This document shows positions 6,949 through 16,616 of a stretch of DNA of 40,488 nt, piece after piece; position 1 is the stretch's first letter, and the number at the start of each line of letters is the position of its first letter. The position numbers were made by a program, and so were the translations under genes. Below the pieces are notes generated by a model. It was not told where the DNA came from and did not search any database. It worked only from the letters and a program-made list of their open reading frames with translations. Source of the stretch: Clostridium tagluense (GTDB lineage Bacteria; Bacillota; Clostridia; Clostridiales; Clostridiaceae); assembly GCF_003865095.1 (NCBI RefSeq), contig NZ_BHYK01000036.1, forward strand, positions 1-40,488, written 5' to 3'.

Positions 6949-9900
6949 ATGGATGAACTATTAAATATACTGCAAGTTAATCTTTGCAATTGTACATTAA
7001 AAGATGAAGAGGTAAGGGAAATTAAAGACTATATTGAAAATGGTGGTTTATTAGATTTCAGTAAAACTCATAAGTATAATATAGAAAAATCCCTTAGAAG
7101 TCATTACAATATCAGAGAAAAATTATGGGAATTATTAGATGGATTTATGGATAAAGAAGATGTTTTTAAAAGGATTTTGAATATATTTTTTGCTATAGGT
7201 CAGGAAGGTTTTTTCAAAATGTTATATAATAGATTTTATTCTGTTGGTAAAATTTTAGATTATTTGAAATACATAGATAATAAAGAAAGATTTTTAGTTT
7301 GGATTATAAAAGGTTATTCAAGTAATTCATTTTGTTTAGATTATGTGAGTGAAATAATTATAGCTTCTGAAGAATTAATAAATGAAGATAAGTTAATACT
7401 CTCAAAAGCTTTTTTAATTTCAGAGGATACTTTTGTAAAATTAGTGGTAGCTATTATAGCGGTTAAAAATTCCTGTGATTTACCTGAAGATGGAGAAAAA
7501 TTTATAAAAGTGTGTCTTAACAATATTGAAAATGTAAATAAACAATTAAAAAATAAGCAGATAGCTTTAGTTAAATTTTTATACTATGCTCACAGTAAAA
7601 ATGAAGAATTTGCACATATCATTACAAATATAGTCAATAACAGTAGCAATGGGAGAATCATATTTGATGAATGGGTAGGATTTATTGGTACATATGATGC
7701 TGAGGTTGATATTTATGATATTGTAGAGGCCTTTAACATTGATAAGAGACTATATGTGATTAGATTGATAAACTTATATATTAGAGATGAAAATAAGAAA
7801 GTACTTAAAGAGATAAATGAAAGGATAAAAGAAATACCCTTAGTTTTCAGAGAAAGTCTAGAGGTTATTAATAAAAGTAATATTGAAGATGTGGAAAGGC
7901 TTACACTTGCTTCTTTTATTTATAATTATTCAAAAGAAGATGAGGACTTAAAAAAAGTCAAGCAATATATTGGAAAATTTTTAAGAGGTTATATAGATGT
8001 TTCTAGAGATTCTGATATGGTATCACAATTAGAAAAATCTAAGGTTTTACAATATGTGTTAGAAGGAAAAAATGAAGATTGTATAAATGAATATGCTACC
8101 AAAATTAGAGAAGTAGCAGATACAGGATATTTATGGAGTTATCATGCCTTTTGTTTTAAATTAATTTATTTTACAAATGAAACTAGGGACATTATATATA
8201 GATTTTTAGAGTTTGGGCTTAAAGCTGAAAAATATTCTTTAGCAGCTTCTATTATAGATAAAATAATAGAAAGTCAGTCTATAAGTTATATAAGTTTTGC
8301 TAAAGAACTTACAGCTTTAGATATAAGTGAAAAACATTTGATTTTAACAGCAGATAGGGCTTTAAATGCATATAATTTTAGAAGTCAATCAAAGGTTATA
8401 GAATACTTAAGTAAGTTGTGTTTAGAGGAAAATACAGAGATTATAAACAATATAGGTAAATTAAATATCAACGTTAAAGAAATAGTACTTGAAAAACTAT
8501 TTAATGTAAATAATGAAAAGTATGCTTCAATTCTTATTAATCATTTATCAGATAGTTCTAAAGTTATACGAGGCAAAATGGTAATTCTTCTTAGTTCTTA
8601 TGAGGGCTGTAAAAAAGAAGTATTAAGTGAGTTAAAGAGTAAAAAGTTAGCAGTTAGAGAAGCTGCTGCTAGGATACTTATAAACTTTGACATGAGAGAT
8701 TCGGCTAAAGAACTTCAAAAGTTTGCAGACTTAGAAAAGAAAGAAAATGTTAAAGTGTTACTATTAAATATTATAAATGCAGATTATTTAGATAATGAAA
8801 TACTTGAAACTGCGGAAAGTATAAGTAAGTATTGTACTGAAAGGTTGCAGAAAACCGCCTATACTGCTCCAGCCTGGATTCCAGTAAGTGTACTTCAAGA
8901 TATAAGGTATGAGGATGGAAACTTAGTATCAAAAGACGTAATAATTTATTTGATAAGTAAATACTCTTTAGAAAATGTTGTGGAAAGAAATAAAGTAGCA
9001 GAAAAGGTCATTGAAAAATGTAATGTGCATGATTTAGATCAACTTGGAAATGAATTTTTAAATCTTTGGATCAATAACGATGCAGATACAAAGCAGAAGT
9101 GGATATTATCTTTAATTTCAGCAGTAGGGGGCTTTAATGTTGTTAATGCATTAAAGACTCAAATAGATATATGGTCTAAGAATTCAAGAGGAGCTATTGC
9201 ATGCGATGCCATAAAAGCTTTGTCATTAAATGGAAGTGATGAGTGTTTAATAATAATAGATACAATAGCAAGGAAATTTAAGCATAAACAGATTAAAAAA
9301 GCGGCAGAGGAAGCGTTTATTTTTGCGGCTCAAATGCTTAATTTAACAGAGGAAGAACTGGCGGATAAAATAGTACCAGATTTAGATTTTAATAAAAGGG
9401 GAGAAAGGATATTTGACTTTGGAAGTAGAAGTTTTACAGCAATTTTAGATTTGGATTTCTCTTTAAAAATCATAGATAATAATGGAAAGATAATTAAAAC
9501 TTTACCAAAACCAAATAAATCTGATGATGAGTTAAAAGCTAAAGAAGCATCAAAAGAATTTAAAAATCTTAAAAAGCAAATTAAAACTGTAGTTTCTACT
9601 CAAACTTTAAGATTGGAAATGGCACTTTCCGTAAGTAGAATCTGGAAGAAAAAAGATTGGGAAAACCTATTTGTAAAAAATCCTATTATGCATAAATTTT
9701 CTCTTGGATTAGTGTGGGGAGTATATGTTAAAGGAGAATTAAAGGACACTTTTAGATACATGGAAGATGGCAGCTTTAATAGGAAGGATGAAGAAGAATA
9801 TGAACTTCTAGAAGATTATCTTATAGGACTTGTACATCCTTTGGAAATGGACAAAGACACATTAAATACTTGGATTCAGCAATTTGAAGATTATGAAATA

Positions 9901-10356
9901 GTACAACCTTTCCTTCAGCTACGCAGAGAGGTTTATAAGGTAAATGAAAAAGAGAAAGAAATGAAGCCTATAGAACGTTTTGCAGGTGTAAAAATTAATG
10001 GACTTTCATTGGTCGGTAAGCTTAGTAAAATGGGCTGGTATAGAGGCTCTGTGCAAGATGGTGGGGGATACTATCAGTTCTATAAAGAAGATGAAAAAAT
10101 AGGTATTGCTGCAGAACTTTCTTTTGAGTGGCTTTCTATTGGTTGTGAAAATGAAGAAACCACTATTTATGAGTTAACTTTCTATAGGGCGAGCACAGTT
10201 GAACGTGGAAGTTATGTTTATGATGAAATAAGCGAGGAAAATATTATTGTTCCATCAAAAGTACCAGAAAGATTTTTTAGTGAAATACTTTATGATGTAG
10301 ATAGAGCTTTAGAAGCTAAAACTGGGTTTAGTGCTAATTGGAAGCTGAACCGATAG
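6949..10356 (+). CDS. HEAT-repeat protein with C-terminal DUF4132 domain
   Basis: A 1135-aa soluble protein with AAGGAGG ahead of its ATG. Residues about 1-800 are all-helical with HEAT-like units, for example around 545-600 (VIRGKMVILLSSYEGCKKEVLSELKS and AVREAAARILINFDM). Residues about 870-1135 carry a DUF4132-type end: RLEMALSVSRIWKKKDWENLFVKNP, HKFSLGLVWGVY, then FAGVKINGLSLVGKLSKMGWYRG and GGGYYQFYKEDEKIGIAAEL. DUF4132 is found in MolR/YehF-like proteins, whose molecular role is not settled. It is the last gene of the immunity-like series, 15 bases after the broken gene. HEAT scaffolds usually mediate protein contacts; nothing more specific can be said. Confidence 0.8.
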   Translation: MDELLNILQVNLCNCTLKDEEVREIKDYIENGGLLDFSKTHKYNIEKSLRSHYNIREKLWELLDGFMDKEDVFKRILNIFFAIGQEGFFKMLYNRFYSVGKILDYLKYIDNKERFLVWIIKGYSSNSFCLDYVSEIIIASEELINEDKLILSKAFLISEDTFVKLVVAIIAVKNSCDLPEDGEKFIKVCLNNIENVNKQLKNKQIALVKFLYYAHSKNEEFAHIITNIVNNSSNGRIIFDEWVGFIGTYDAEVDIYDIVEAFNIDKRLYVIRLINLYIRDENKKVLKEINERIKEIPLVFRESLEVINKSNIEDVERLTLASFIYNYSKEDEDLKKVKQYIGKFLRGYIDVSRDSDMVSQLEKSKVLQYVLEGKNEDCINEYATKIREVADTGYLWSYHAFCFKLIYFTNETRDIIYRFLEFGLKAEKYSLAASIIDKIIESQSISYISFAKELTALDISEKHLILTADRALNAYNFRSQSKVIEYLSKLCLEENTEIINNIGKLNINVKEIVLEKLFNVNNEKYASILINHLSDSSKVIRGKMVILLSSYEGCKKEVLSELKSKKLAVREAAARILINFDMRDSAKELQKFADLEKKENVKVLLLNIINADYLDNEILETAESISKYCTERLQKTAYTAPAWIPVSVLQDIRYEDGNLVSKDVIIYLISKYSLENVVERNKVAEKVIEKCNVHDLDQLGNEFLNLWINNDADTKQKWILSLISAVGGFNVVNALKTQIDIWSKNSRGAIACDAIKALSLNGSDECLIIIDTIARKFKHKQIKKAAEEAFIFAAQMLNLTEEELADKIVPDLDFNKRGERIFDFGSRSFTAILDLDFSLKIIDNNGKIIKTLPKPNKSDDELKAKEASKEFKNLKKQIKTVVSTQTLRLEMALSVSRIWKKKDWENLFVKNPIMHKFSLGLVWGVYVKGELKDTFRYMEDGSFNRKDEEEYELLEDYLIGLVHPLEMDKDTLNTWIQQFEDYEIVQPFLQLRREVYKVNEKEKEMKPIERFAGVKINGLSLVGKLSKMGWYRGSVQDGGGYYQFYKEDEKIGIAAELSFEWLSIGCENEETTIYELTFYRASTVERGSYVYDEISEENIIVPSKVPERFFSEILYDVDRALEAKTGFSANWKLNR

Positions 10357-10391
10357 AAAAAGAGCCATTATTTATCAGTAAATCAAAAAAC

Positions 10392-10436
10392 AAAGAGTGT
10401 ATTTTATCCCTAAACAGGGAATGAAATACACTCTTT
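10392..10436. terminator. Hairpin terminator between convergent genes
   Basis: A 13-bp perfect stem, AAAGAGTGTATTT with its complement at 10424-10436, holds a second small CCCT/AGGG stem in the loop. On the minus strand it is followed by GTTTTTTG, so it mainly ends the anti-sigma transcript. It may also stop the DUF4132 transcript from the other side. Confidence 0.85.
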
Positions 10437-10457
10437 ATCGAAAAAAGATTTTATGTT

Positions 10458-11396
10458 TTATTTCATAGACTCTATTATTTTTGAAACCTCCTTCATATCC
10501 ATAGAAGGTGTTTTGTCCTCGCTACTATTTTTAAAATTCCAATATAATTGGTAAGTTACACCTTTTGACTCCCAAAAAGCACAATTGGTTGATAAAGTTA
10601 CTTTTTTTCCATCAATAGATGTTTCACTAACCTTGCCAGTGGATGCTACACCGCAGGTTGCTTCTTTTGTGCTAGAGGCTAAGAGGGTGATTGTATCTCC
10701 TAATGAATTGCCATACACTACATTAACTCCTGCTCCCTTAAACGAGGTGGTTGCATTTTTAAAAGCATAACCTTGTGGCAGGTAATTAGGAAGCTTACTG
10801 TTGCTGTTAGCGACTTTCTTAACTTCTTCTAAAGTAAGAGATTTTTCATTACTTGAAGTATTCTCTTCTGTTGAAATAACAAATTCATGTTCTCCATTTG
10901 GCAAATCTTTTACTCCCATTTCAGTAATAATTTTGCCATCTGCAGTGTAGTAGGTTTTACTTTCACCATATATTGCTTCTTTTCCGTTTTTATCAAATAG
11001 TTTGCCTTTATAGCCTTCTTGCATGAATTTAAGACTTTTTGCATCACTTTCGGTATTAACATCTTTAGCTTCATTATTACTGGCATATTGTGTTATTTGA
11101 GTATGACCTACTTGAAAATGTGCAATGATGGAGTCCAAAGTTCCACTGGCATAAGCAGCAGATGCCCCCGAAATAAATGTTGCCAACGCTAAGCCTGCAA
11201 TTGTAGCAGGTCTAAAAAATTTCTTTTTCATATATAACCCATCCTTTTCTATATAATTTGATTTTATTGTTCCTGTTTCTATTTTATACTTTAAGCGATT
11301 TAAAATTGTGGCCTCATGCTCACTGCTATTAACATCTACATTTATAAGCAAATCTTCAAGCTGCTTAAGTTCATTCATGTCTGATTTTTTATTCAT
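10458..11396 (-). CDS. Membrane anti-sigma factor with DUF4367-type extracellular domain
   Basis: A 312-aa protein. The first ~58 residues form the cytosolic sigma-binding part (MNELKQLEDLLINVDVN...ILNRLKYKIE). A basic MKKKFFRP precedes one membrane helix (ATIAGLALATFISGASAAYA, about residues 65-84). The remaining ~225 residues are outside and end in a DUF4367-like region (NYLPQGYAFKNATTSFKGAG, VSETSIDGKKVTL, VTYQLYW). DUF4367 is a common outer domain of Firmicute anti-sigma and sporulation proteins. The start is the ATG at 11396, which overlaps the sigma gene stop by 8 bases (ATGAATAA). GGAGG lies 8 bases upstream inside the sigma gene, so the two are translationally coupled. It likely holds the ECF sigma factor inactive until an envelope signal arrives. 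Confidence 0.8.
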   Translation of the reverse strand: MNKKSDMNELKQLEDLLINVDVNSSEHEATILNRLKYKIETGTIKSNYIEKDGLYMKKKFFRPATIAGLALATFISGASAAYASGTLDSIIAHFQVGHTQITQYASNNEAKDVNTESDAKSLKFMQEGYKGKLFDKNGKEAIYGESKTYYTADGKIITEMGVKDLPNGEHEFVISTEENTSSNEKSLTLEEVKKVANSNSKLPNYLPQGYAFKNATTSFKGAGVNVVYGNSLGDTITLLASSTKEATCGVASTGKVSETSIDGKKVTLSTNCAFWESKGVTYQLYWNFKNSSEDKTPSMDMKEVSKIIESMK

Positions 11397-11961
11397 ATTT
11401 AAAACCTCCACGGATTAATTTTTTTTGCAATTTCTTTAAGCTACGGCAAAGAATAACACTTACATTTGATTCACTTAATTCCATTAACTTTGCAATTTCC
11501 GTATTTCTGAGTTCAGCTCCATATTTCATTGAAACTACAGCACGATCCCTTTCACTCAGATGAGCTAATGCTCGAAATAAATATGAGTTATTCTCTTCTA
11601 TGAGAATCAGTTCATCAGGAGATGGTTTTGAAGATACTATGTCAATTATATAATCCAGTGAAAAATGAAATCCTCGTTTGTTCTTTCGATAATAGTCTGT
11701 TATAGTGTTTCTTGCTATGGCAAAAATCCAGCCTTCAAAAGTCATCTTATTTTTAGAAAAACTGCTATATTTTGCAATAATCCTTTCAAAAACTTGGCTA
11801 CATAATTCCTCGGCCATATTTTGGTCATCAATTCGGTAACAAATATATTTAAATACACGCTTATAATAAGCCGTGTATATTTCAGTAAATTCAGTAACCG
11901 TGGTCTGAGTGGAGTTTATTTTATTGCTGTCTTCATATATTTCAAAATTCACCGTTTCCAT
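11389..11961 (-). CDS. ECF-type RNA polymerase sigma factor
   Basis: A 190-aa sigma-70 family protein of ECF size. Region 2 is seen at about residues 25-90 (FTEIYTAYYKRVFKYICYRIDDQNMAEELCSQVFERI, then FEGWIFAIARNTITDYYRK). Region 4 is near the C-terminus (LSERDRAVVSMKYGAELRNTEIAKLMELSESNVSVILCRSLKKL). The start at 11961 is preferred because AAGGAG ends 6 bases before it; an ATG 15 bases upstream overlaps that site. Its stop overlaps the anti-sigma start. A 20-bp perfect palindrome lies about 70 bases upstream. Regulated genes are unknown; the neighbouring hpd operon is transcribed the other way, and I see no proof it is a target. Confidence 0.9.
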   Translation of the reverse strand: METVNFEIYEDSNKINSTQTTVTEFTEIYTAYYKRVFKYICYRIDDQNMAEELCSQVFERIIAKYSSFSKNKMTFEGWIFAIARNTITDYYRKNKRGFHFSLDYIIDIVSSKPSPDELILIEENNSYLFRALAHLSERDRAVVSMKYGAELRNTEIAKLMELSESNVSVILCRSLKKLQKKLIRGGFKYE

Positions 11962-12033
11962 TCCCATCTCCTTCATGAATTTACTTTGTAGGCATTTAAT
12001 TCAATGATATGTTCTAAAGATATTACAGCCTAG

Positions 12034-12053
12034 AATAAAATGCGCATTTTATT
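12034..12053. promoter_or_regulatory. 20-bp perfect palindrome upstream of the sigma gene
   Basis: AATAAAATGCGCATTTTATT reads the same on both strands. It sits about 73 bases before the sigma factor start and 385 bases before hpdB in the divergent intergenic region. Without a T-run typical of a terminator, it could be an operator for a dimeric regulator. The regulator is not known. Confidence 0.5.
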
Positions 12054-12322
12054 TTGTATTGTAATTACAGTAGTTAAGACGAGAAAAATATAAAACTACT
12101 ACATATTTTCCAATCTTTTTTTTAAACTTTTATATAACATAAAAAAACTATAACAAAACTTATAGTATAAAGTGGGTACCACCAGCAAAATGCATACTCT
12201 GTTTTCATACATTATAAAGCTATTTAAGACTCGTCTGTAACAAACTATACTTACTATGGAAGGTAAATGAAAAGTATAGCGTTGATATATAAGATTTTTT
12301 GAACATTACATTTATGGATAAA

Positions 12323-12351
12323 TTGTGTTATAACATATATAGACATATATT
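12323..12351 (+). promoter_or_regulatory. Possible promoter for the hpd operon
   Basis: TTGTGT, 17 bases, then TATATT is the best sigma-A-like pair in the 460-base region before hpdB. It would give a leader of about 80 bases. The -35 match is poor, so an activator or another site is possible. The rest of 11962-12438 shows no gene; I see no T-box or riboswitch I can defend. Confidence 0.3.
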
Positions 12352-12438
12352 TAACTTTGGAAGATTAAAAGCAAATTTATAATTTATTTTTATAATTACA
12401 TTAGTTTATAACAAGCACGTTAAAAGGGGGAGAATTTA

Positions 12439-15156
12439 ATGGCAATAAAAACAAAATTAGCTGATATTTTGGCTGAAAAAGGAATACCTATCAATAACCA
12501 ATTTGGTGGAAAAGCACCAGAAGGTCTGATGGGTCGTGAAATAAAAATGGAGCCAAGTCCTAGGGCTAAGAGACTTAGGGATATCTATTATGACACACTA
12601 TCATCTGCTAATACAGAATTTCCTTATTGGTATAGTAGAAGATGGAATGAACTAGAGGGAGAGGTAGATGTTGTTAGAAGAGCAGAATCCCTTAAATGTG
12701 CATTTTCACATTTAACACCAAATATAATACCAGGAGAAAAGTTAGTTATGCAAAAAACTAATAATTATAGGGGCTCTTTTCCCATGCCTTGGCTTTCAGA
12801 AGGTTTCTTTGTTGCAAAAGAAGACGAGCTTTATAAGGCAGCATTAGAAAGCGGAAGTGGTAGTGCAGGAGAACTTAGTAAATTTGGCACAGGTGGTGGA
12901 AACGTTACCAATAACTTTGGTAAGGTAGTATCAATAGCTGGTAAGTTTGGAATGAGACAGGAAGAAATACCTGCATTAATTACACTTGCTAAAGAATGGG
13001 TTGGACGTTCTGTTGATGACTTAGGTCACAAATATGAACAAATGGTACCAGGTTATCATATAAAAGAAAATATTATGAAGTCATTAATCTGCATGTTTGA
13101 CTCAGGATTTACATTACCACAAGGTAGAGAAGTTATAAATTATTATTATCCTCTTGAGTATGGGTTTGATAATTTAATTGATATGGCGGAGGAGTTAAAG
13201 GCAAATGTAGCTGGAAATGCTGATGGTGATGGGATTATAGGTATGGATCGTCTATATTTTTATGAATCTGTTAAACTAATTATAGAAGGAATTCAAAACT
13301 GGATATTAAATTATGCAAAGCATGCAAGAGCTTTAGTGGAAAGTTGCGGTGATGAAAAACAAAAGCAAGAATATATTGAAATAGCTGAATGCTTGGAATG
13401 GATCGCACATAAACAGCCACGTACATTCAGAGAAGCAATTCAATTAACCTATATAATTCATATAGCAGTAGTTAATGAGGATGCTATTTCAGGAATGTCA
13501 CTTGGACGACTTGGTCAAATATTATATCCATGGTTCCAGCAAGATATTGAGGAAGGAAGAACAACTGAAGGTGAAGTGTTAGAGCTTCTTGAACTTCACA
13601 GAGTTAAGTTCACAACTATAGATTGTTTTGCGTCCACTGGAGTTGTAGGAGGGGTTCTTTCAGGCAATACCTTTAACAATTTAACATTAGGTGGGCTTAA
13701 GAAAGATGGTAGCTGCGCCGTAAATAGATTGGAATATTTAATCGTTCAGGCTGGCATAACTTGTGCTACACCACAGCCAACCTTGTCCTGTTTATATGAT
13801 GAAAAGTTGCCAGAAGAATTCTTATTAAAATGTATTGAATGTGATAAAACAGGTACAGGATATCCTGCTTGGGTGAATAATCGTGGTGCAGTAGAATTCA
13901 TGATGAATCAGTATGGAGAAGAAGGAATGACTATTAAGGAGGCAAGGTCTGTTGCAATAGGAGGATGTCTTGAAACATCACCTTGCAGTTGGAAAGATCT
14001 TACTTTAAACGGTAAAACTTATAGTGTTTCCGGGGGCGCAGGACAGCCTACTTCCGTTGGTGTTCATTTTATTGCTAATCCAAAGATCTTAGAACTTGTG
14101 CTTACAAATGGAAGAGATAATAGAATAGGTTTGCAAGTATATCCTGCACATAATAAGAAACTTGAAACTTATGAAGAACTTTTACAACAATTTAAAGATT
14201 ATTATGCATTAACTTGTGATGTACTTGCTAAAACTAATAATATTCAGCATGATATTTGGCGTAAGAAGAATATGGCTGTATTTAATTCTATGTTAAAACC
14301 TAACTGTTTGGATAAGGGACAGCATATTGGTAATTTAGGTTATAAATATAATGCAACATACAATATTGAAAGTTGTGGAACTATTAATTGTGTAAATAGC
14401 TTAGCAGCATTGAAAAAGCTTGTATATGAAGAGAAAAAATATACTATTGAAGAAATGACAGAAGCAATGATTGATAACTTTGGGTTTAAAACAGCTAGTG
14501 AGGTGGGTAGTTATTCACTTACAGATCAAGAGAAAAAAGATATAAATACTAAATATGATAATATGTATGGAGATTGTCTGCTTGCTCCTAAATATGGGAA
14601 CGATGATGATTTTGTTGACAATATACTAAAAGATTATGAAGAATGGTTCTGTAATATGACCCATAATTATGAGTCCTTATATGCGAAAAAAATGTACGCT
14701 TGCCAAATTTCTGTTTCAACTCATGGTGCACAAGGAGCAGCGACCTTGGCCACTCCAGATGGTCGTTTAGCTGGTACAACCTATGCAGATGGTTCTATGT
14801 CCGCATACCCTGGAACAGATAAAAATGGTCCTTATGCATTATTTAAATCGGCTACAGTTTGGGATCATAGTATGTCCCAAAATTCCCAGATGAATCTTAA
14901 AGTTCATCCAAGTGCTATAAAAGGTATTGAAGGATCAAAGAAGCTTCTTGACCTGACTCGTTCTTATATGAGAGAAGGTGGATACCATATTCAGTATAAC
15001 ATTGTAGATTCTAAGGTCTTAAAAGATGCACAGGGAAACCCTGAAAACTATAGAGACTTAATGGTACGTGTTGCTGGATTTACACAATACTGGTGTGAAA
15101 TAGGTAAGCCTATACAAGATGAAGTTATTGCAAGAACTGAATATGAGGGGGTTTAA
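12439..15156 (+). CDS. hpdB: 4-hydroxyphenylacetate decarboxylase, glycyl radical subunit
   Basis: A 905-aa glycyl radical enzyme, the large subunit of 4-hydroxyphenylacetate decarboxylase, which converts 4-hydroxyphenylacetate (from tyrosine) to p-cresol and CO2 in the cytosol. The PFL-like domain fills most of the protein. The thiyl-radical motif is GGCLETSP with Cys510 and the partner Glu512. The glycyl radical site is RVAGFTQYW with Gly880. Length and residue spacing fit the characterised enzymes (about 900 aa). The start has AAGGGGGAG 8 bases ahead. Next come hpdC (5 bases later) and the activase, the standard hpdBCA order. The presence of the small subunit separates this enzyme from the related arylacetate decarboxylases for phenylacetate and indoleacetate, which lack it. 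The enzyme is inactivated by oxygen. Confidence 0.93.
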   Translation: MAIKTKLADILAEKGIPINNQFGGKAPEGLMGREIKMEPSPRAKRLRDIYYDTLSSANTEFPYWYSRRWNELEGEVDVVRRAESLKCAFSHLTPNIIPGEKLVMQKTNNYRGSFPMPWLSEGFFVAKEDELYKAALESGSGSAGELSKFGTGGGNVTNNFGKVVSIAGKFGMRQEEIPALITLAKEWVGRSVDDLGHKYEQMVPGYHIKENIMKSLICMFDSGFTLPQGREVINYYYPLEYGFDNLIDMAEELKANVAGNADGDGIIGMDRLYFYESVKLIIEGIQNWILNYAKHARALVESCGDEKQKQEYIEIAECLEWIAHKQPRTFREAIQLTYIIHIAVVNEDAISGMSLGRLGQILYPWFQQDIEEGRTTEGEVLELLELHRVKFTTIDCFASTGVVGGVLSGNTFNNLTLGGLKKDGSCAVNRLEYLIVQAGITCATPQPTLSCLYDEKLPEEFLLKCIECDKTGTGYPAWVNNRGAVEFMMNQYGEEGMTIKEARSVAIGGCLETSPCSWKDLTLNGKTYSVSGGAGQPTSVGVHFIANPKILELVLTNGRDNRIGLQVYPAHNKKLETYEELLQQFKDYYALTCDVLAKTNNIQHDIWRKKNMAVFNSMLKPNCLDKGQHIGNLGYKYNATYNIESCGTINCVNSLAALKKLVYEEKKYTIEEMTEAMIDNFGFKTASEVGSYSLTDQEKKDINTKYDNMYGDCLLAPKYGNDDDFVDNILKDYEEWFCNMTHNYESLYAKKMYACQISVSTHGAQGAATLATPDGRLAGTTYADGSMSAYPGTDKNGPYALFKSATVWDHSMSQNSQMNLKVHPSAIKGIEGSKKLLDLTRSYMREGGYHIQYNIVDSKVLKDAQGNPENYRDLMVRVAGFTQYWCEIGKPIQDEVIARTEYEGV

Positions 15157-15161
15157 TTAAA

Positions 15162-15431
15162 ATGGCAAATGAGAGTATGAAGCATAATGATTGTATAAAT
15201 TTTTCGCCAATTGATGTAGCAAAGGGTATTTGTAGATTATCAAATCAAATGGTATTTATAGATGCGCAAGTTTGTGAGAATTTCAATGAGGTTAGTAAAT
15301 GTAACAACTGCTTAAGCTTTAAAAATCCTAATAAAGATAATATTGGAACATGCACCGGATTAAAAAAACAATCTTGGACCTATGGAGAGTTAAATGCAGT
15401 AACTTGCGAAGGTTACAAAGTAAATAAATAG
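15162..15431 (+). CDS. hpdC: 4-hydroxyphenylacetate decarboxylase, Fe-S small subunit
   Basis: An 89-aa cysteine-rich protein that binds the glycyl radical subunit. Eight likely ligands for two [4Fe-4S] clusters are visible: His8, Cys11, Cys24, Cys38 for the first and Cys47, Cys50, Cys64, Cys82 for the second. This fits the known HpdC, which uses one histidine and three cysteines for one cluster and four cysteines for the other. The gene begins 5 bases after hpdB with GAGGGGG overlapping the hpdB end, so expression is coupled. Its role in the family is to stabilise and regulate the large subunit complex. Confidence 0.92.
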   Translation: MANESMKHNDCINFSPIDVAKGICRLSNQMVFIDAQVCENFNEVSKCNNCLSFKNPNKDNIGTCTGLKKQSWTYGELNAVTCEGYKVNK

Positions 15432-15467
15432 AATTCAAATTACGTATTGAAAGTCGGGGAAACTATT

Positions 15468-16409
15468 ATGGAGGAGAATAAAGGAATTATTTTTGATATA
15501 CAAAGTTACTGCGTACATGATGGTCCTGGGTGCAGAACAACTTGTTTTATGAGTGGGTGCACTTTAAAATGTGAGTGGTGTGCTAATCCTGAAGGTTGGA
15601 CTAATAAGGAAAAAATCATGTTTTCACAAACAAAATGCAAACATGAAAAGGGCTGCATTAGATGCGAAGAAGCTTGTAATAACAGGGCCATTAGTTTTGA
15701 TGAGCAGCAGAAGTTAATATTAAACTGGGAAGTATGTAGAGAATGTACTACTTTTGAATGTGCTAAGGTGTGCTATAACGAAGCATTAAGAGTCTGTGGC
15801 AAGCATTATACGGTAACAGATTTATTAAAAATTTTAAATAGAGATAGACAATTTTGGGGGAGTAATGGTGGAGTTACTTTTAGTGGAGGTGATCCCCTCT
15901 GCCAAAATGAATTTTTAATAGCAACTTTAAAAAAATGCAAAGAATCATATATTCACACGGCTATTGAAACATCAGCTTTCATAGATACTAATATATTTTT
16001 GGAAACTATGAAATATATAGATTTTGCTTTTATAGATGTAAAGCATATGAATAGAGATAGGCATAAAGAGAAAACAGGTGTTTATAATGATTTAATACTT
16101 AAAAATATAGAGACCCTTGTTAACTCAGGTTGGGCAGGAAGATTAGTGCTTCGAATGCCTGTAATTCATGATTTTAATGATACGCAGGAGAATGCTATTG
16201 AGACAGTAAGTTTCATGAAAAAGCTAGGAATTTTTGAAATTAATCTTTTACCCTTTCATAGAATGGGAGATTCAAAATGGAATCAGCTTGGTAAAGAATA
16301 TGGTTACAGTAAAGAAGAAGCAACAGATGAGGAAAAAATGAGCAAGCTTCAAGATTTATATTTAGATAATGGAATAGCATGCTATGTTGGAAGTGACACA
16401 GTTTTTTAA
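15468..16409 (+). CDS. hpdA: 4-hydroxyphenylacetate decarboxylase activating enzyme (radical SAM)
   Basis: A 313-aa glycyl-radical-enzyme activase that uses S-adenosylmethionine to place the radical on HpdB. The N-terminus has VHDGPGCRTTCFMSGC and the radical-SAM motif CxxxCxxC in GCTLKCEWC. A ferredoxin-like insert with two Cys clusters follows (CKHEKGCIRCEEAC and CRECTTFECAKVC). Then come the SAM-binding GGVTFSGGDPL and the later core strands. The start at 15468 is chosen because GGGGA (15456-15460) is 7 bases ahead; a TTG at 15447 would add 7 residues. It lies 36 bases after hpdC and closes the operon, with a hairpin terminator 20 bases downstream. Confidence 0.93.
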   Translation: MEENKGIIFDIQSYCVHDGPGCRTTCFMSGCTLKCEWCANPEGWTNKEKIMFSQTKCKHEKGCIRCEEACNNRAISFDEQQKLILNWEVCRECTTFECAKVCYNEALRVCGKHYTVTDLLKILNRDRQFWGSNGGVTFSGGDPLCQNEFLIATLKKCKESYIHTAIETSAFIDTNIFLETMKYIDFAFIDVKHMNRDRHKEKTGVYNDLILKNIETLVNSGWAGRLVLRMPVIHDFNDTQENAIETVSFMKKLGIFEINLLPFHRMGDSKWNQLGKEYGYSKEEATDEEKMSKLQDLYLDNGIACYVGSDTVF

Positions 16410-16428
16410 AAAGGTTTAAGTGATTATG

Positions 16429-16466
16429 AATGGATAGGCATTTAGTGCTTATCCATTATATTTTTG
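16429..16466 (+). terminator. Terminator of the hpd operon
   Basis: AATGGATAGGCA pairs with TGCTTATCCATT (16446-16457) with one G-U pair, then ATATTTTT. The loop TTTAG and the stem bases are shared with the terminators at 33770 and 38866. Confidence 0.8.
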
Positions 16467-16490
16467 CCAGGCGGGTGGCACCTAAAAGAT
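16464..16490. repeat. Dispersed GTGGGTGGCACCTAAA repeat, copy A
   Basis: TTGCCAGGCGGGTGGCACC followed by TAAAAGAT. Related copies lie at 23697-23725, 31820-31846 and 36466-36500. The core has self-complementary CCAC/GTGG parts. This copy lacks part of the left arm. Confidence 0.65.
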
Positions 16491-16535
16491 TATATAAAGA
16501 AGTAGTTGGCATTTTTTTATTATTGTTAATTTTAA

Positions 16536-16547
16536 GAACGAATGTTC
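16536..16547 (+). promoter_or_regulatory. LexA/SOS-like box before the first Rpn gene
   Basis: GAACGAATGTTC is a perfect GAAC-N4-GTTC palindrome, the core of the Gram-positive LexA (DinR) site. It sits 70 bases before the GTG start. A TATAAT at 16596-16601 follows but is very close to the ribosome binding site, so the true -10 may be further upstream. Confidence 0.55.
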
Positions 16548-16616
16548 GCATAAAATCCAAAATTATACCAATACTATAAACAGGTAATATTATGATATAA
16601 TTAAGGAGGAACAGAT

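Noticed and set aside
12171-12190. GTGGGTACCACCAGC as a T-box or riboswitch element
   Set aside because: It lacks the T-box GGGTGGNACCGCG core, specifier stem and terminator. The downstream operon is not an amino-acid synthesis or tRNA-charging operon.
16596-16601. TATAAT as the -10 of the first Rpn gene
   Set aside because: The ribosome site starts two bases later, so a transcript starting from this -10 would hardly contain it. I keep the promoter position open and report only the LexA-like box.
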